This document shows positions 21,115 through 23,063 of a DNA stretch of 23,063 nucleotides, one piece after another. Position 1 is the stretch's first letter; each line of letters opens with the position of its first letter. The notes beneath the pieces are model-generated. The model worked only from the letters and a program-made list of their open reading frames with translations, made no database searches and was not told where the DNA came from. Origin of the DNA: a virus. The DNA lies in the IMG/VR virus record IMGVR_UViG_3300025889_000997, positions 1 to 23,063 of that record. The stretch is one strand, 5' to 3'. The position numbers and the translations under genes are program-made.

Positions 21115-21267
21115 ATGAAACAATTTTTATTTTATTATTGGATTGAACGCAACGACGAAGCACAAGACCGCGAAATCGTAATTCAAGGCAAAGACATTAA
21201 AAACGCGATTGACATTTTCTTCAATATTTATCCGTCGGCGAAATTAAGACGAATTGATACTTTATGA
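21115..21267 (+). CDS. 50-aa hypothetical protein before the helicase
   Basis: The frame is open from 21028 but its first part lies inside the MKQTAVEW gene; the ATG at 21115 (MKQFLFYYWIERNDEAQD) just after that gene's stop is chosen. It has a strand-then-helix layout (REIVIQGKDIKNAIDIFF) and core-type codon use, and overlaps the helicase start by 4 bp, so it may be its partner. No family recognised. Confidence 0.65.
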   Translation: MKQFLFYYWIERNDEAQDREIVIQGKDIKNAIDIFFNIYPSAKLRRIDTL

Positions 21268-22475
21268 TATTACGCGATTATCAACTTGACATTGTAAGCA
21301 AAGGAAAAACGATTTTGAATCAATTTGGAATCGTTTACCTTGCAATGGAAGTGCGCACCGGAAAAACCGCAACGGCCTTGACAATTGCAAAAGATTATAA
21401 ACGCGTTTTGTTTATAACCAAGAAGAAGGCAATTCAATCAATTTTGAGCGATTTCCGCGCTTTAAATTACAATTATGAACTTGTTGTCATAAATAACGAA
21501 TCGTTGCATAAAATCGACGGCAAATTCGATTTAATTATTTCAGACGAACACCACCGAAACGGAACGTACCCGAAGCCGAACTTGTCCGCGAAATTTATTC
21601 GAACACATTTTGCAAATCTTCCAATGATATTTTTATCGGGAACGCCTTCGCCGGAGTCTTTTTCACAATTGTATCACCAATTTTGGGTTTCAAACAATTC
21701 ACCATTCAAAAATTATAAGAATTTTTATGCTTGGGCAAAGGATTTTGTTAACATTCAAGAAAAAAATTTCGGTTATGCAGTTGTAAAAGATTATTCAAAT
21801 GCAAAATTTGACACTATAAATGAACAAGTTAAAAAATTTTTCATTACTTTTACCCAAAATGAAGCGGGATTTGAAACGAAAGTAAATGAAAACGTTCTTA
21901 TTTGTGACTTGAAACCAAGCACAATTGACATAATAAACAAATTGAAACGCGATTTGATTGTCATAGGCAAGGAAGAAGAAATTGTCGCCGATACAAAGGT
22001 TAAATTAATGCAAAAGATTCACCAGTTGTCAAGCGGAACAATCATTTTTGAATCCGGCAACGGAAAAGTCATTGACGATTCAAAGGCAAAATTCATTCAA
22101 TCGCATTTCAAAGGAAAAAAGATTGCAATATTTTATAAGTTCCAACAAGAATTGAACGCCTTGAAATCCGTCTTCGGTGATTCCTTTACTACTGAATTGG
22201 ACGAATTCAATTCAACCGACAAGAATATTGCATTGCAAATCGTTTCGGGTCGTGAAGGAATCAGTTTGAAAAACGCTGACGTTTTGGTTTATTATAATAT
22301 TGATTTTAGTGCGTTGTCTTATTGGCAAAGTCGCGACCGACTTACAACAATGGATCGCAAATCGAATGACGTGTATTGGATATTTTCAAGAAACGGAATT
22401 GAACAACAAATTTATAAAAAGGTGATTGACAAAAAGGATTTCACATTGAAACATTTTAATACTGAATATTTATGA
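21264..22475 (+). CDS. SF2 DNA helicase (DEAD/SNF2-like)
   Basis: The protein begins with a Q-motif-like LRDYQLDIV, then Walker A as EVRTGKT (29-35; one Gly fewer than the usual GxGKT), motif II DEHH (94-97), motif III SGTPSP (125-130), motif V SGREGISL (328-335) and motif VI YWQSRDR (353-359). Together these define a two-domain SF2 helicase or translocase of the SNF2-related phage type, ~400 aa, without a nuclease or extra domain. It probably acts in phage replication, recombination or remodelling of DNA-bound proteins. It is preceded by a 4-bp overlapping small gene and followed by another with the same overlap. Confidence 0.85.
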   Translation: MILRDYQLDIVSKGKTILNQFGIVYLAMEVRTGKTATALTIAKDYKRVLFITKKKAIQSILSDFRALNYNYELVVINNESLHKIDGKFDLIISDEHHRNGTYPKPNLSAKFIRTHFANLPMIFLSGTPSPESFSQLYHQFWVSNNSPFKNYKNFYAWAKDFVNIQEKNFGYAVVKDYSNAKFDTINEQVKKFFITFTQNEAGFETKVNENVLICDLKPSTIDIINKLKRDLIVIGKEEEIVADTKVKLMQKIHQLSSGTIIFESGNGKVIDDSKAKFIQSHFKGKKIAIFYKFQQELNALKSVFGDSFTTELDEFNSTDKNIALQIVSGREGISLKNADVLVYYNIDFSALSYWQSRDRLTTMDRKSNDVYWIFSRNGIEQQIYKKVIDKKDFTLKHFNTEYL

Positions 22476-22723
22476 AATATGAAATAGTACAATTTAAAAG
22501 CGAAAATATAGATTTTAATAATCGCTTTTTTGGAATAAGAAGACGAAAATTTTTTGAAAGTCTATTTAATTACGGCGGTGATTATTTCGACTTAAAAGAC
22601 AAAATTCATTTTTGGAATTCGGATTCCGTATTTTTTGAAGATTGCAAAACAAAAGACGTTAAGTTAATATTTAATTTGCATTCAAAACTTACAAATAACG
22701 TAGTTGAAGAAATAATAAAATAG
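22472..22723 (+). CDS. 83-aa hypothetical protein
   Basis: The gene overlaps the helicase stop by 4 bp. The protein (start MKYEIVQFKSENIDFNNRFF) is rich in aromatic and charged residues, with RRRKFFESLFNYGGDYFDL and a run of Asp/Lys later. No family recognised. It is probably cotranscribed with the helicase. Confidence 0.6.
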   Translation: MKYEIVQFKSENIDFNNRFFGIRRRKFFESLFNYGGDYFDLKDKIHFWNSDSVFFEDCKTKDVKLIFNLHSKLTNNVVEEIIK

Positions 22724-22724
22724 T

Positions 22725-22937
22725 ATGGTAAAAAGAACTATAAAATCAGAAATAATTTTTGATTCCAATTGTAGCACAATAGAGGTAATTGAAAAGTTAA
22801 AGAATCAATTTGATGATTTTAGGGAAATATATATTGAAATCAAAGAAAATGAATATTCAAAATTTGGTTATCCTTTTAATTATAAGGTTGTTTTTTATCA
22901 CGATTCTTGGGTTGATTTAACAAAAATTGAACATTAA
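22725..22937 (+). CDS. 70-aa hypothetical protein
   Basis: The peptide (MVKRTIKSEIIFDSNCSTIE, then KLKNQFDDFREIYIEI) has a strand-helix-strand layout and starts one base after the previous stop. Codon use is TTA/GAT-rich. No family recognised. Confidence 0.6.
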   Translation: MVKRTIKSEIIFDSNCSTIEVIEKLKNQFDDFREIYIEIKENEYSKFGYPFNYKVVFYHDSWVDLTKIEH

Positions 22938-22954
22938 AAATAAATAGAAAAACT

Positions 22955-23063
22955 ATGAAAATAAATAATAATATTGTTTTTGATATTGGCGACATTGTAT
23001 TTTTAAAGACGGATTCCGAACAATTGCCAAGAATTATCACTGGCATTTTAATGCGTCCAAATG
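22955..23063 (+). CDS. Small phage protein of GDIVFLKTD type, cut by the window end
   Basis: Thirty-six codons are visible (MKINNNIVFDIGDIVFLKTD, then EQLPRIITGILMRPN) and the frame is open at the edge. The segment GDIVFLKTDxEQLPRxITGI is one I know from small proteins of Bacteroidota phages and mobile elements that look like SH3-like beta-barrels; function is not known to me. Confidence 0.65.
   Translation, partial: MKINNNIVFDIGDIVFLKTDSEQLPRIITGILMRPN

Overview
The window is a stretch of a tailed double-stranded DNA phage (or prophage) genome whose host is probably a member of the Bacteroidota, most likely the Flavobacteriia. The evidence is a low G+C, A-rich coding strand; AT-rich leaders with almost no Shine-Dalgarno sequences; a BACON-like domain on a tail protein; and several small proteins of types I know from flavobacterial phages (the MKQTAVEW protein, the small basic KKKRPGIHAKSKTSK protein, a DnaA domain IV-like protein). 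Every supported gene lies on the + strand, and most are packed with 1-50 bp overlaps. No integrase, repressor, terminase, tRNA, CRISPR array or insertion sequence was seen, so lifestyle and packaging cannot be judged. The tape measure and tail-tube candidates point to a long-tailed, siphovirus-like particle.

Layout. 1-3853: tail genes (tail hub-like protein with C-terminal BACON domain, a 47-aa overlapping ORF, a 691-aa tape measure). 3894-9329: head genes in an unusual order: XkdF-type serine protease fused to a scaffold-like tail, HK97-type major capsid protein, a tail-tube candidate between two intrinsic terminators, a small unknown, a portal with a MuF-like C-terminus, and a DUF6712-like connector. 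9331-11105: small unknowns and a repeat-built tail fibre. 11126-12636: lysis cassette with two small membrane proteins (holin candidates), a GH24 lysozyme and two nested genes that look like an inner/outer spanin pair. 12621-13895: a tiny basic protein and a phage metallophosphoesterase. 13896-14018: the clearest control region, with a 13-bp perfect AT-only dyad and a candidate Bacteroidota promoter.

14019-18701: replication and recombination functions: two small ORFs, a coiled-coil protein, a possible single-stranded-DNA-binding protein with an acidic tail, a DnaA domain IV-like DNA-binding protein, and a 786-aa primase-helicase. 18713-21267: a run of very small genes, several with codon use unlike the core genes, including a tandem duplicate pair, a dATP/dGTP diphosphohydrolase-like protein and a 27-aa membrane peptide. 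21264-22475: an SF2 (DEAD/SNF2-like) helicase. The window ends in small hypothetical genes, the last one cut by the edge.

The most unusual signals are a 39-bp perfect repeat in two intergenic regions 5.3 kb apart (15431 and 20792), each just ahead of a start codon and each able to fold into a short hairpin followed by T5; the dyad plus third half-site at 13940-13981; repeated junction sequences among the small genes at 20066-21110; and strong scarcity of GATC. All product names are by-eye family recognition without database searches.
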